Below are positions 50,535 to 58,174 of a stretch of 64,000 bases of DNA, in pieces. The position numbers and the translations under genes are program-made. Origin of the DNA: an uncultured Muribaculaceae bacterium (lineage in GTDB: Bacteria; Bacteroidota; Bacteroidia; Bacteroidales; Muribaculaceae); NCBI GenBank assembly GCA_910587235.1, contig CAJUKD010000011.1, positions 18,111 through 82,110 of the forward strand. Direction: 5' to 3'. The notes below the pieces were generated by a model. The model was not told the origin of the DNA. It saw nothing but the letters and a program-made list of their open reading frames with translations, and did not search any database. Position 1 is the first letter of the stretch; the number at the start of each line of letters is the position of its first letter.

Positions 50535-51782
50535 TTATTCGGGGCTTGCATAGCTGACACTGCCGAGGCTGTTTATAGCCTTAACCATAAGGTCGTCATT
50601 AGCTCGTGTGTATTTTTCTGTATGCCGTAAGCTGCTATGCCCTAAAAGGGTCGATACCGTCTTTATATTCGCTCCGCGATTAAGCAAATTAACCCCGAAA
50701 CTATGACGTGCGCAGTGCCATGTGATATGCTTGCTAATGCCAGCTCTTTTAACCCATCTTTTCACAGCCTTTAGGCAAGCGGTATGAGAAGGTAGCGGAA
50801 ATATTAGACTATCGCGTTCCTCCTCTGTCGCCGGGTTTCCTACAAGAGATAGAATATCATCGTTAAGAGGGATTATTACACCACTCGCCGAGCTATGCCC
50901 GCGTGTTTTGTTCTGCTCAAAAATCAGAAGTTTGTTGGCGTAATCAATATTCCGGAAAGTTATATCGCTTACATCACACCAACGTAAACCGCAGAATAAG
51001 CTAAAGAGAAAAGCTCGTTGTATGACAGGATTTTCATTGGCGTAATGTGTTGCCATCAATCTTTCTATCTCTTCGGGAGAAAGGATTTCTTTCTTCAAAG
51101 TCTTTTCGTCAACCTTGATGGTAATACCTATGCAAGGGTTCTTCGACAAGATTTCTTTTTCAATGGCATAAGCTATGACTTTCTTGAAACGCTGGAATAC
51201 TGATTGTGGGCCTTCACCTTTGCCGTGAGCTTTCAGATACTCCACAAAGGAAAGCATCATTTCCTTTGTCAGTTGCTGAGGTCTTATGATTCGGTCATAC
51301 ATCATATATGCCGGAGTTTCGCTGAGAAAAGCACGGAAGCGACGATGAGCCATTTCAATCATGCGTTTGTCTGCTTTGGTGTATGTGTCTATGTATTCTT
51401 GAAAGAAATCGTGGAAGTTGGCGATACGCTCTTTCTTCAATCGGTAGCCTTCCCGGTCTTCAAGCAGACGCTGTTCTCTCTCAAATCGGATTTTCTCGGC
51501 AAGAGCCAACGTATTCTTGTTCTGGATGCGCTCCTGTTGGGTACGGGGTGCAATCCAGATGTATAGGTTCAGATTTTCTTTTCGGCGGTCATGCTTGATT
51601 TTGTATTTTTGTTTGCCTTTCATCGCACCTTCGGTGTAATACACTGGGTTGCCGTCATCATCAACGACGGGAGTTTCGGTTCGCCCGAGGTAAAACTCAA
51701 GATAAAGGCTGGCCCGTCCGTCGCTCAGTACAGACTGCTGTAGTTTAGGGTTTTGTTTGTTCTTTGTCTTGATATTTGCCAT
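50535..51782 (-). CDS. Tyrosine recombinase (integrase) of the element
   Basis: A 415-residue site-specific integrase with an N-terminal arm-binding domain (about 1-110), a SAM-like core-binding domain (about 115-215) and a catalytic domain (about 225-405). The catalytic residues are visible: Arg in FCGLRWCDVSD, the H-x-x-R box in WHCARHSFGVNLL, the GHSS turn and the nucleophile Tyr in RHTEKYTRAND. It should integrate and excise the element at the tRNA-Leu 3' end, using the 23-bp core repeats and the GTGTACTA arm sites. It is read toward the element interior. Confidence 0.96.
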   Translation of the reverse strand: MANIKTKNKQNPKLQQSVLSDGRASLYLEFYLGRTETPVVDDDGNPVYYTEGAMKGKQKYKIKHDRRKENLNLYIWIAPRTQQERIQNKNTLALAEKIRFEREQRLLEDREGYRLKKERIANFHDFFQEYIDTYTKADKRMIEMAHRRFRAFLSETPAYMMYDRIIRPQQLTKEMMLSFVEYLKAHGKGEGPQSVFQRFKKVIAYAIEKEILSKNPCIGITIKVDEKTLKKEILSPEEIERLMATHYANENPVIQRAFLFSLFCGLRWCDVSDITFRNIDYANKLLIFEQNKTRGHSSASGVIIPLNDDILSLVGNPATEEERDSLIFPLPSHTACLKAVKRWVKRAGISKHITWHCARHSFGVNLLNRGANIKTVSTLLGHSSLRHTEKYTRANDDLMVKAINSLGSVSYASPE

Positions 51783-51875
51783 ATGTGTAAACTTTTCTTT
51801 TCCACAAATTTACACATTCAAAAGTAATTCGTAAATTTGCATTAAAGAGTCATTAACAGTTCTATAACAACTGTG

Positions 51876-51894
51876 GTGTACTAAAAGTGTACTA
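51876..51894 (+). repeat. Right arm-type sites (paired GTGTACTA)
   Basis: Identical over 19 bp to 44895-44913 at the other end of the element and in the same orientation. Confidence 0.65.
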
Positions 51895-52008
51895 CTTGGC
51901 AAAAAATATCGAAAACGGCTATAAATGAATAGAAGACTAATTACATATAACTATCTGAAAACCATTGCGAATGGTTCTATTCATTTTCATGCGTTTTCAT
52001 ATCAATAT

Positions 52009-52031
52009 CCCGGGTCCGGGTACTGATAATG
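52009..52031 (+). repeat. attR core of the mobilizable element
   Basis: Exact copy of the 23-bp attL core at 44830-44852. The sequence to its left does not continue into a tRNA, showing that the intact tRNA is at the left end. Confidence 0.92.
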
Positions 52032-52106
52032 ACTGATAATCGTTTGATTTCAGTCATTATTTCTTTTGTAAGTTATACCAAATGTGTACTATCTCCGAAA
52101 ACATGG
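52032..52106 (+). repeat. Diverged copy of the element left end outside attR
   Basis: About 75 nt align with 44853-44927 at roughly three-quarters identity by eye. The copy includes the terminator hairpin, the T-rich stretch and a GTGTACTATC arm-like motif. It is probably a remnant of an older related element at the same tRNA. Confidence 0.6.
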
Positions 52107-52164
52107 AAACGTCGCAATAATTGTATAGTCCGGCCGTTTTTATTAAAAATAATAATTCCGGACT

Positions 52165-52641
52165 ATGAACAAATATCTTTTGCTGTCGATCCTGCCACTT
52201 CTTTCAATTGTAATGATAGCTTGTGATGATGACGAGGATGTGCAACCAATGGACTTGAACCTTTTTGCCGCAACCTGGGAAGTTGTTGACCAAGGGAACC
52301 AAAAGATTTTTGGACGTGAAGACATCCTCGGCATAACATCCGCTCAAATTCATGAAAGCTACGGAGCTTATCAGGGATATATAACTACATACGCCCTCAC
52401 GGTTGACGCTGCTCTAAGGCATGACCGAGTTTTCAGTTGGTGTATTCGTGAAGTGGAGAACCATCAGCCATTACTAGACGTGGTATTTCAGGGTGAACTT
52501 GATAGCGATGATCCCTGGGCAGGTAATTATCCCTATAAAATAATCAAATTGACTGACACTTATATGTGGTGGCAAGTTAATACCAACGGAGATAACAGCA
52601 TAATTAAGTTTATACGTCGTACTGACCTCCGGATTGAATAA
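52165..52641 (+). CDS. Small lipoprotein next to the integration site
   Basis: A 158-residue lipoprotein with a signal ending Met-Ile-Ala-Cys-Asp-Asp-Asp (residues 17-23). The mature part has beta strands with Trp residues (TWEVVDQG, MWWQV) and resembles small lipocalin-like Bacteroidales proteins only in general shape. A 9-bp inverted repeat (52125-52133 with 52158-52166) overlaps its start codon. It stands first after the attR junction, the same place the cargo gene holds in the present element, so it may be the cargo of an earlier element (inference). Family not recognised. Confidence 0.7.
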   Translation: MNKYLLLSILPLLSIVMIACDDDEDVQPMDLNLFAATWEVVDQGNQKIFGREDILGITSAQIHESYGAYQGYITTYALTVDAALRHDRVFSWCIREVENHQPLLDVVFQGELDSDDPWAGNYPYKIIKLTDTYMWWQVNTNGDNSIIKFIRRTDLRIE

Positions 52642-52668
52642 TAAGCATCTTTGTTTTCAGAGTGTTTA

Positions 52669-53057
52669 TTATTCGGTAATTTCGATTACATTGCTTTCAA
52701 ATCCTATAATTTGGCTTTCATAGTAACCATCACCGGTAACTCTGGGTCCGCTCACAACTTCATAACCTTCGGATTCAAGTCTTGAAGTGAGTTCGTCTAC
52801 CGTTTCTCGATTTCCGACGCTAAACGACAGATGTATAAAACCTGTGCGCATCAGAGCTTCATCCTGCTCTTGCACTTCGGGACGAGTCATGATTTCGAGC
52901 CTTGCGCCGCTGCCAAAACTTAGGAATATGACCTGAAATCCGTCTTCGGATTGTGGTATTGCGCTGAAGCCTCGGCTTGGAAATATTGTACGAAGAAATC
53001 TTTTGCAGCTTCCAATTCACGGACATATAGGGCCAGATGATCTATTTTTATATCCAT
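52669..53057 (-). pseudogene. VOC-family (glyoxalase-like) gene with one frameshift
   Basis: Read from 53057 the frame gives MDIKIDHLALYVRELEAAK...TDFRSYS and stops. Adding one base near 52924-52927 (a TTT run reduced to TT) continues into LSFGSGARLEIMTRPEV... and on to the stop at 52669, giving about 129 residues typical of a VOC metalloenzyme. The metal-ligand positions (His7, the E in LEIMT, the late Glu in NVIEITE) are preserved across the break. A homopolymer lesion could be a true mutation, a phase-variable site or a sequencing error. It lies 9 nt after the stop of the DUF1349 gene and would have been cotranscribed with it. Confidence 0.85.
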
Positions 53058-53066
53058 CGTCAAACC

Positions 53067-53717
53067 TCATTTATTGTTTTCGAGCCATTCTGTACGAAGC
53101 GCATCAGGCAGATGACGAACTGAGAAGTCGGAGAATGTCACATTGAAGCCCTTCCCGTCAGGACAAGCGCCCATCATGCCGACTTTCACAGGGCGGTTGG
53201 CTTCCATCCATGCGTTTCGCATCATGATATATTCTTTGTCGTCGAACGAATAGAAAATCTCTATCGCATCCTTTCGGCGCACGGCCTTTATCCAGATGAA
53301 ATCGACAGGCCTGTCGAGGGCGATGACACTCCAGTCGGATGTGTGATGAGTCACCACTGTGCTGATATTGAATTTGCCGTCGACGTATTCTATTCCGGCC
53401 TTGATATAGTTCTCGTGGTCGATACGAATCATCATGCCGGCCTGGTCGAAGCGTACGTTGTAATCGCCCGACACCTTTACTTTGGCTTCGAACTCTCCGC
53501 CGTATTCCGCATAATAGAAAGGGGCGTCATCGACTGTGAAGCCGTAGTGCGATATTCTCCAATAATCGCTTTTGGGCGTTACGAACATAGAGAGTTTTTT
53601 GTCTGTGATGCTCCACGTTGCCGGTTCATTGAACCAGTTCATTTTTTCAAGTGTCTGTGCCGAAGCCGAGAAGCCGGACAGCAATACGATTACCGTGATA
53701 AATACTTTCTGTAGCAT
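53067..53717 (-). CDS. Secreted DUF1349 (concanavalin-like) protein
   Basis: A 216-residue protein of the DUF1349 family (regulation-of-enolase-like, ConA-type beta sandwich). It has a signal peptide (MLQKVFITVIVLLSGFSASAQ) followed by the typical 'M-N-W-F-N-E-P-A-T-W', 'K-S-D-Y-W-R', 'F-D-Q-A-G-M-M-I-R-I-D' and 'S-D-W-S-V' segments. Relatives are thought to bind carbohydrate, but their function is unsettled. Here the signal peptide puts it in the periplasm or outside. It starts 6 nt after the acetyltransferase stop. Confidence 0.85.
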   Translation of the reverse strand: MLQKVFITVIVLLSGFSASAQTLEKMNWFNEPATWSITDKKLSMFVTPKSDYWRISHYGFTVDDAPFYYAEYGGEFEAKVKVSGDYNVRFDQAGMMIRIDHENYIKAGIEYVDGKFNISTVVTHHTSDWSVIALDRPVDFIWIKAVRRKDAIEIFYSFDDKEYIMMRNAWMEANRPVKVGMMGACPDGKGFNVTFSDFSVRHLPDALRTEWLENNK

Positions 53718-53723
53718 ATCTTC

Positions 53724-54281
53724 TTATTTTAGTGTTTTTATTACTTTACATGGATTTCCGACGGCCACGGAATAGGATGGAATGTCTTTCACAACCACGC
53801 TCCCGGCACCAATAACACAGCCGTCGCCTATTGTCACTCCCGGCAGGACACATACGTTAGCTCCTATCCACACATCATTGCCGACGGTTATCGGACGGGC
53901 ATATTCAAGACCTTTGTTCCTTTCACTGACTTCTGTCGGGTGGCCGGCGGTATAGAACCCGCAATTGGGGGCAATAAATACGTTGTCGCCGAACCTTACT
54001 GCTGCTTCGTCGAGTATCACCAGATTATGATTGGCGTAGAAATTATTACCTATATGGATGTTGTAGCCATAATCACAAAGAAAAGGCTGTTCTATAAGGA
54101 AATCTTCTTTTGCGGAGCCTAATATTTTCAGAATAATCTCTCGTCGCATTTCGGCATCCTTCGGTCTGAGGGTATTATAGTCATAGCATAACTCCTTGCA
54201 CTCGACTCTCTCGGCAATAAGCTGAGAGTCGTTGTTAGCATCGTATATCATGCCTTCAAGCATCTTTTCTTTTTCTGTCAT
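53724..54281 (-). CDS. Sugar O-acetyltransferase (maltose/galactoside type)
   Basis: A 185-residue hexapeptide-repeat acetyltransferase that moves acetyl from acetyl-CoA to a sugar hydroxyl. The N-terminal helical Maa domain (M-x-x-G-M-I-Y-D-A-N-D, about 1-55) is followed by the left-handed beta helix (about 65-180). The catalytic His region is 'FYTAGHPTEVSERN' and the CoA-binding end is 'IGDGCVIGAGSVVVKDIPSYSVAVGNPCKVIK'. Length and motifs match the family. First gene of a minus-strand trio with the DUF1349 and VOC genes, divergent from the LuxR regulator. Confidence 0.93.
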   Translation of the reverse strand: MTEKEKMLEGMIYDANNDSQLIAERVECKELCYDYNTLRPKDAEMRREIILKILGSAKEDFLIEQPFLCDYGYNIHIGNNFYANHNLVILDEAAVRFGDNVFIAPNCGFYTAGHPTEVSERNKGLEYARPITVGNDVWIGANVCVLPGVTIGDGCVIGAGSVVVKDIPSYSVAVGNPCKVIKTLK

Positions 54282-54368
54282 TTCAAATAACCATATATAA
54301 TAGTTAGTTTTGCAAAGTTAATTGCTTATAAAATAACGGGCAATGACTATAAATAACCATTTTTTGAA

Positions 54369-55106
54369 ATGAATAATCTTCCGAAACTCAATCAATTGCT
54401 TAAATGTCAGTCTGCTAAAGATAGCGCTATTGAATTGGATGACTTACTGAATTATGCGGAAAATGTGGCCCGGATAGAGAATCTTACAGCAGTTGTCAGC
54501 GATTTAAAGTGTGGCAACAGCTGGATATTTTCAGGTAGATTCGCTATGGTTTTGGGTATTGAGAATTATTCGGAAGAAGACTCGATCTGGGAAAAGGCTA
54601 TTCTCGACCTGATGGAAGAAGAAGAACGTGAAGAAAAATATCTCGCTGAACTACGATTCTTCAATTTCCTGCGTCATGTCCCTCGCCATACTCGAGCTGA
54701 TTATTATTTGCTTTCGAAACTGCGCATGACGGCAGCGACAGGCGACACTATTGATGTGATTCACCGTATGTATTACATCTATGCCGACGATTCCGAAACT
54801 ATCACACATTCACTGTGTCTGTATGGACGAAGTGTGATTGACTTCGCCGGCAAAAGTATCGTTGTCAATTCTTTCACTGGCGTTTCGGAAGAGCTGACAT
54901 CGTCCGTCGACTCCTCTATACTCAGCCGGAGGGAAAAGCAAGTTCTTCAGCTTATAGACTCAGGTAAAACCAGTGCCGATATCGCACGAATATTGTCTAT
55001 CAGCAAAAATACTGTAAGCCGCCACCGGCAGGAGATACTCGCTAAACTGCAAGTGAGAAACTCGATGGAGGCTTGTCGTATCGGCAAAGCAATGAATATA
55101 ATCTGA
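54369..55106 (+). CDS. LuxR-type transcription regulator
   Basis: A 245-residue regulator with a C-terminal LuxR helix-turn-helix (about 182-240: SRREKQVLQLIDSGKTSADIARILSISKNTVSRHRQEILAKL). The N-terminal 170 residues are of uncertain fold, possibly PAS-like, with no receiver Asp, so it is not a classical response regulator. It lies divergent from the acetyltransferase-DUF1349-VOC trio, 87 nt apart, and probably controls it. Confidence 0.85.
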   Translation: MNNLPKLNQLLKCQSAKDSAIELDDLLNYAENVARIENLTAVVSDLKCGNSWIFSGRFAMVLGIENYSEEDSIWEKAILDLMEEEEREEKYLAELRFFNFLRHVPRHTRADYYLLSKLRMTAATGDTIDVIHRMYYIYADDSETITHSLCLYGRSVIDFAGKSIVVNSFTGVSEELTSSVDSSILSRREKQVLQLIDSGKTSADIARILSISKNTVSRHRQEILAKLQVRNSMEACRIGKAMNII

Positions 55107-55340
55107 GGCTCTTGTAATAACTCGATATAGGCTTTGTATGTATTTTGAACTGTTTCGAATGTGTAAATTTTGTACGGCAAAGGATACGCCGTGCTTAGGC
55201 TATTTTATTATGTATTAAGGAATAATTGCAAACTGTAGCGGCATAATATTCGTTCTTACTTCTGTAACGTCACACGATAGATGGGAGTATGGCCCGTAAC
55301 ATCGGCGATTACATTGTCTGATTTTTAATAACAAAAACTA

Positions 55341-55979
55341 TTGACTATGGAAACCAAAGTGAAGAAAGAATCCCTGGCCGCAAAGGAGGATTCAAAAGCT
55401 AAAACGGAAATGAAAAAGAAAGATGTAGCAGAACCGAAAGCCGGCACGAAAAAATCGTCCGCTGCTACTGAAAAAGACAAAAAAAGCGGTGAAGAATTCC
55501 GCGACTTTTTCATTGACGAACTGAAAGACATTCTGTGGGCTGAAAGAGCACTGCTTAAAGCACTTCCCAAAATGCGCAAGGCCGCAACAGGAAAAGAGCT
55601 TGCAGCCTCGTTCGACTCCCATCTTGCCGAAACAGAAGCTCAGATTTCCACTCTTGAGCAAGTATTCGATCTTATGGGCGAAAAGCCTAAAACAAAAAAA
55701 TGCGATGCCATGGAAGGGCTTATCTCGGAAACAGAAAGCATAATCGCCGACACGGAAAAGGGAAGCGCTATCCGCGACGCCGGTCTGATACTTGCCGCGC
55801 AGAAAGTGGAGCATTACGAGATTGCGACCTACGGCACTCTCGCGGCTTTCGCTGACGCGATGCAGGAGGCAAAAGTAGCAAAGCTCTTGCGTTCTATCCT
55901 GCGCGACGAAAAGAAATCCGATAAAAAACTGACAACGCTCGCGCTCGAATCGGTAAACGAGGATGCTTCCGAAGAATAG
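55341..55979 (+). CDS. DUF892 (YciE-like) ferritin-type protein with Lys-rich tail
   Basis: A 212-residue protein. The first 50 residues are a low-complexity Lys/Ala/Glu tail (more than a third Lys). From about residue 53 it is a DUF892/YciE four-helix bundle of ferritin-like type: 'F-R-D-F-F-I-D-E-L-K-D-I-L-W-A-E-R-A-L', 'S-H-L-A-E-T-E-A-Q-I' and 'Q-K-V-E-H-Y-E-I-A-T-Y-G-T-L', with the Glu/His pairs expected at a di-iron site. The family is linked to stress protection. The basic tail is not usual for short YciE and could bind DNA or acidic surfaces. Confidence 0.88.
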   Translation: MTMETKVKKESLAAKEDSKAKTEMKKKDVAEPKAGTKKSSAATEKDKKSGEEFRDFFIDELKDILWAERALLKALPKMRKAATGKELAASFDSHLAETEAQISTLEQVFDLMGEKPKTKKCDAMEGLISETESIIADTEKGSAIRDAGLILAAQKVEHYEIATYGTLAAFADAMQEAKVAKLLRSILRDEKKSDKKLTTLALESVNEDASEE

Positions 55980-56003
55980 CAGTCTGAAATTCAACAAGCC
56001 ATA

Positions 56004-56050
56004 AATCCCGTCCGGCAATAGTTAAATGAGTCGGATGGGATTGCTTTTTT
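56004..56050 (+). terminator. Terminator of the DUF892 gene
   Basis: An 11-bp stem with one mismatch (56004-56014 with 56032-56042) followed by GCTTTTTT; it is located 25 nt after the stop. Confidence 0.85.
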
Positions 56051-56068
56051 AGATTGGAAAGATGAGTG

Positions 56069-56824
56069 TCAGAAACTGATGTAGGGATATTGTATGTCCC
56101 AGAGGAACAGGGCTTCGCCGGGCATGGAGGTGCCGGCAGCCGAACGGTCGCGGCGTTCGATTATATCGTTCATCTCTTCGGGAGCAAGTCGTCCGCGGCC
56201 TACTTCGACGAGGGTGCCTACGATGGCGCGCACCATATTGCGCAGGAAGCGGTCGGCCGTGATTTCAAAATACCAGCGGCCTTCGCCATCGGCTATCCAT
56301 TTAGCCGCGCGCAAATTGCAGATATTGGTCTTCACGTCGGTGTGCAGTTTTGAGAACGATGTGAAATCACGCCGTCCGGGCAGCAGGGCGGCGGCGGCAT
56401 TCATACGGTCGAAGTCGAGAGAATCGGGTGCCTGCCACGACTGCCGGCCGACAAACGGGTTCTTTCCGCGGTGGGCGAAATATCGGTATGAGCGTGCCGT
56501 GGCATCGAAGCGCGCATGGGCGTTGGCAGCTACAGGACGCAGCGAGTATATTGCTATGTCACGGCCTACCAGTGTGTTTAGTCCGCGCAGGAACTTTCCG
56601 TCGTCCTTATCTACCTTGAAATCGTCAGGGAGATCGAGGTGGGCGATCATCATCCGTGCGTTGACGCCTGCATCAGTTCGTCCGGCGCCGACAATTGCTG
56701 TCGGGTGCCGGACGATTGTTGATATTGCTTCCTCAATAGTCTGCTGCACGCTTGAGGCGTTGGGCTGCGTCTGCCATCCGTGGAAATTCTCGCCACGGTA
56801 GGCCAGGTGCATAAAGTAGCGCAT
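56069..56824 (-). CDS. truA: tRNA pseudouridine(38-40) synthase
   Basis: Isomerises uridines 38-40 in the anticodon arm of several tRNAs. 251 residues, normal for TruA. The start 'MRYFMHLAYRGENFHGWQTQPNASSVQ' is the family's N-terminal signature, and the catalytic Asp sits in GAGRTDAGVNA (near residue 52). 'ARFDATARSYRYF' and 'FLRNMVRAIVGTLVEVGRG' complete the set. Last gene of the kor operon (15 nt after korC), an unrelated passenger function. Confidence 0.97.
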   Translation of the reverse strand: MRYFMHLAYRGENFHGWQTQPNASSVQQTIEEAISTIVRHPTAIVGAGRTDAGVNARMMIAHLDLPDDFKVDKDDGKFLRGLNTLVGRDIAIYSLRPVAANAHARFDATARSYRYFAHRGKNPFVGRQSWQAPDSLDFDRMNAAAALLPGRRDFTSFSKLHTDVKTNICNLRAAKWIADGEGRWYFEITADRFLRNMVRAIVGTLVEVGRGRLAPEEMNDIIERRDRSAAGTSMPGEALFLWDIQYPYISF

Positions 56825-56839
56825 CGCTTGTTTGCAGGC

Positions 56840-57379
56840 TTATGCGCCGGCGAGGGTCATGCCCTTGCGCAGGGCTTCTTCGTTGAGGGGTATGAGATGG
56901 TGGTGGCGTTCCGGAAGAGTCTTGCGCAGGCCGCGGATGACAGCGTCGATTCCCACGATGGGGCGGCACTGCAGGAGCGCTCCCAGCAGTATCATGTTGT
57001 ATGTCTTGGAGTTCTTCATCTCCAGCACGGCACCCATGGCGTCGACGGCTACCACACGGATATCGGTGCGTGTCGGCAGGCGGTGTATGCCGTAGGGGTC
57101 GTAGATAAGCGTTCCGCCGGCTTTCACGCGGCTCTCGAATTTGTCGAGGCTCTGCTGGTTGAGAACCACGGCGGTATCGAAGCTGTCGAGCACGGGGGAG
57201 CTGATGGCCTTGTCGCTGAGGATTACTGTCACATTTGCCGTGCCGCCACGTTGTTCGGGACCGTAGGATGGCATCCACGACACTTCGAGATTGTCCATTA
57301 GTCCGGCGTATGCCAGGATTTTACCCATCGAAAGCACTCCTTGGCCTCCGAAACCGGCAATTACTATTTCTTCTTTCAT
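56840..57379 (-). CDS. korC: 2-oxoacid:ferredoxin oxidoreductase, gamma subunit
   Basis: A 179-residue subunit of the CoA-dependent 2-oxoacid (probably 2-oxoglutarate) oxidoreductase. The opening EIVIAGFGGQGVLSMGKILAYAG and the middle WMPSYGPEQRGGTANVTVILSD are the hallmarks of the gamma domain, which binds CoA. Lies 21 nt after korB. The complex works in the cytoplasm in reverse or forward TCA flux, passing electrons to ferredoxin. Confidence 0.93.
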   Translation of the reverse strand: MKEEIVIAGFGGQGVLSMGKILAYAGLMDNLEVSWMPSYGPEQRGGTANVTVILSDKAISSPVLDSFDTAVVLNQQSLDKFESRVKAGGTLIYDPYGIHRLPTRTDIRVVAVDAMGAVLEMKNSKTYNMILLGALLQCRPIVGIDAVIRGLRKTLPERHHHLIPLNEEALRKGMTLAGA

Positions 57380-57400
57380 AGTTGGTCGTCAGATGCTTGG

Positions 57401-58162
57401 TTAAACGTTCTTGAGGTCGCCCAGAGGATATTTGGCGAACATGTGCTCGGCCATCCATTTGTTCGACTGGTCGGGCGTCATCTTCCAGCCTGAATTGCAG
57501 GTCGACACAATCTCTACAACCGAAGTTCCGCGCTTTGCTGTCGAGTTTTCGAACGCCTTGCGTATGGCGCTCTTGGCTTTGCGCACGGCTGCGGGTGTGT
57601 GTACGGCCTGACGCGTCACATAGCATGTGCCGTCGAGTTCGGCGAGAAGCTTTGTGATGGCCAGCGGGTAGCCGTTGAGCTCGGCTGTACGTCCGTAAGG
57701 AGTCGTGGCGGTTTTCATTCCCAGAAGGGTGGTGGGAGCCATCTGGCCGCCTGTCATGCCGTATATGGCGTTGTTGATAAAGATTATCGCTATGTTTTCG
57801 CCGCGGTTGCAGGCATGGATGGTTTCGGCAGTACCTATGGCCGAGAGGTCGCCGTCGCCCTGGTAGGTGAATACCAGGCGGTCGGGATTCAGGCGGCTGG
57901 CAGCCGTGGCCAGCGCTGGAGCACGGCCGTGGGCGGCTTCAATCCAGTCCACATCGATGTAGTTGTAGGCGAACACGGCGCAGCCCACGGGGGCTATGCC
58001 TATGGTCTTGTCGGCGAGATTCATCTCGCCAAGCAGCTCGGCGATGATGCGGTGCACGACACCGTGGCTGCAGCCCGGGCAGTAGTGGGTCACCGCGTCG
58101 GTGAGCAGTTCCGGACGCGAATATATTTTATTTTCCGGACGGATTATTTCTTCTTGGGTCAT
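57401..58162 (-). CDS. korB: 2-oxoacid:ferredoxin oxidoreductase, beta subunit
   Basis: A 253-residue thiamine-diphosphate subunit. The TPP motif starts at GDGDLSAIGTAETIHACNRGENIAIIFINNAIYGMTGGQ (near residues 97-135), and Cys residues for a 4Fe-4S cluster are in HYCPGCSHG (near 28) and further on. Lies 12 nt after korA. Together with KorA it decarboxylates the 2-oxoacid to the acyl-CoA. Confidence 0.95.
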   Translation of the reverse strand: MTQEEIIRPENKIYSRPELLTDAVTHYCPGCSHGVVHRIIAELLGEMNLADKTIGIAPVGCAVFAYNYIDVDWIEAAHGRAPALATAASRLNPDRLVFTYQGDGDLSAIGTAETIHACNRGENIAIIFINNAIYGMTGGQMAPTTLLGMKTATTPYGRTAELNGYPLAITKLLAELDGTCYVTRQAVHTPAAVRKAKSAIRKAFENSTAKRGTSVVEIVSTCNSGWKMTPDQSNKWMAEHMFAKYPLGDLKNV

Positions 58163-58174
58163 GGCGCGGTAATT

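Larger units (their letters stand above)
44830..52031. mobile_element. NBU-like integrative mobilizable element in tRNA-Leu
   Basis: A 7.2-kb element bounded by exact 23-bp repeats at the 3' end of tRNA-Leu(CAA). It encodes a tyrosine integrase (50535-51782), an HTH protein (49290-49712), a DUF3987 primase/helicase-like protein (47950-49293), a MobV relaxase (45878-47500) and one cargo gene (45311-45805). The order integrase - small DNA-binding protein - primase-like - mob resembles NBU1 of Bacteroides, which also uses a tRNA-Leu. There are no conjugation pore genes, so it depends on a helper element for transfer. Integrase arm-type repeats (GTGTACTA pairs) occur at both ends. Confidence 0.92.
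51783..52164. other. Right end of the element and attR junction
   Basis: 382 nt without a gene. In order: GTGTACTA pair (51876-51894), an 11-bp inverted repeat 51924-51934 with 51975-51985 enclosing a 7-bp hairpin (51960-51966 with 51970-51976), the attR core 52009-52031, and then chromosomal sequence resembling the element's left end. Confidence 0.7.

Noticed and set aside
44830..52031. Self-transmissible conjugative element
   Set aside because: No type IV secretion or coupling-protein genes; only a relaxase, so mobilizable.
53724..54281. Acetyltransferase, DUF1349 and VOC genes as part of the mobile element
   Set aside because: They lie outside the exact 23-bp repeats that bound it; at most they derive from an older, decayed element.
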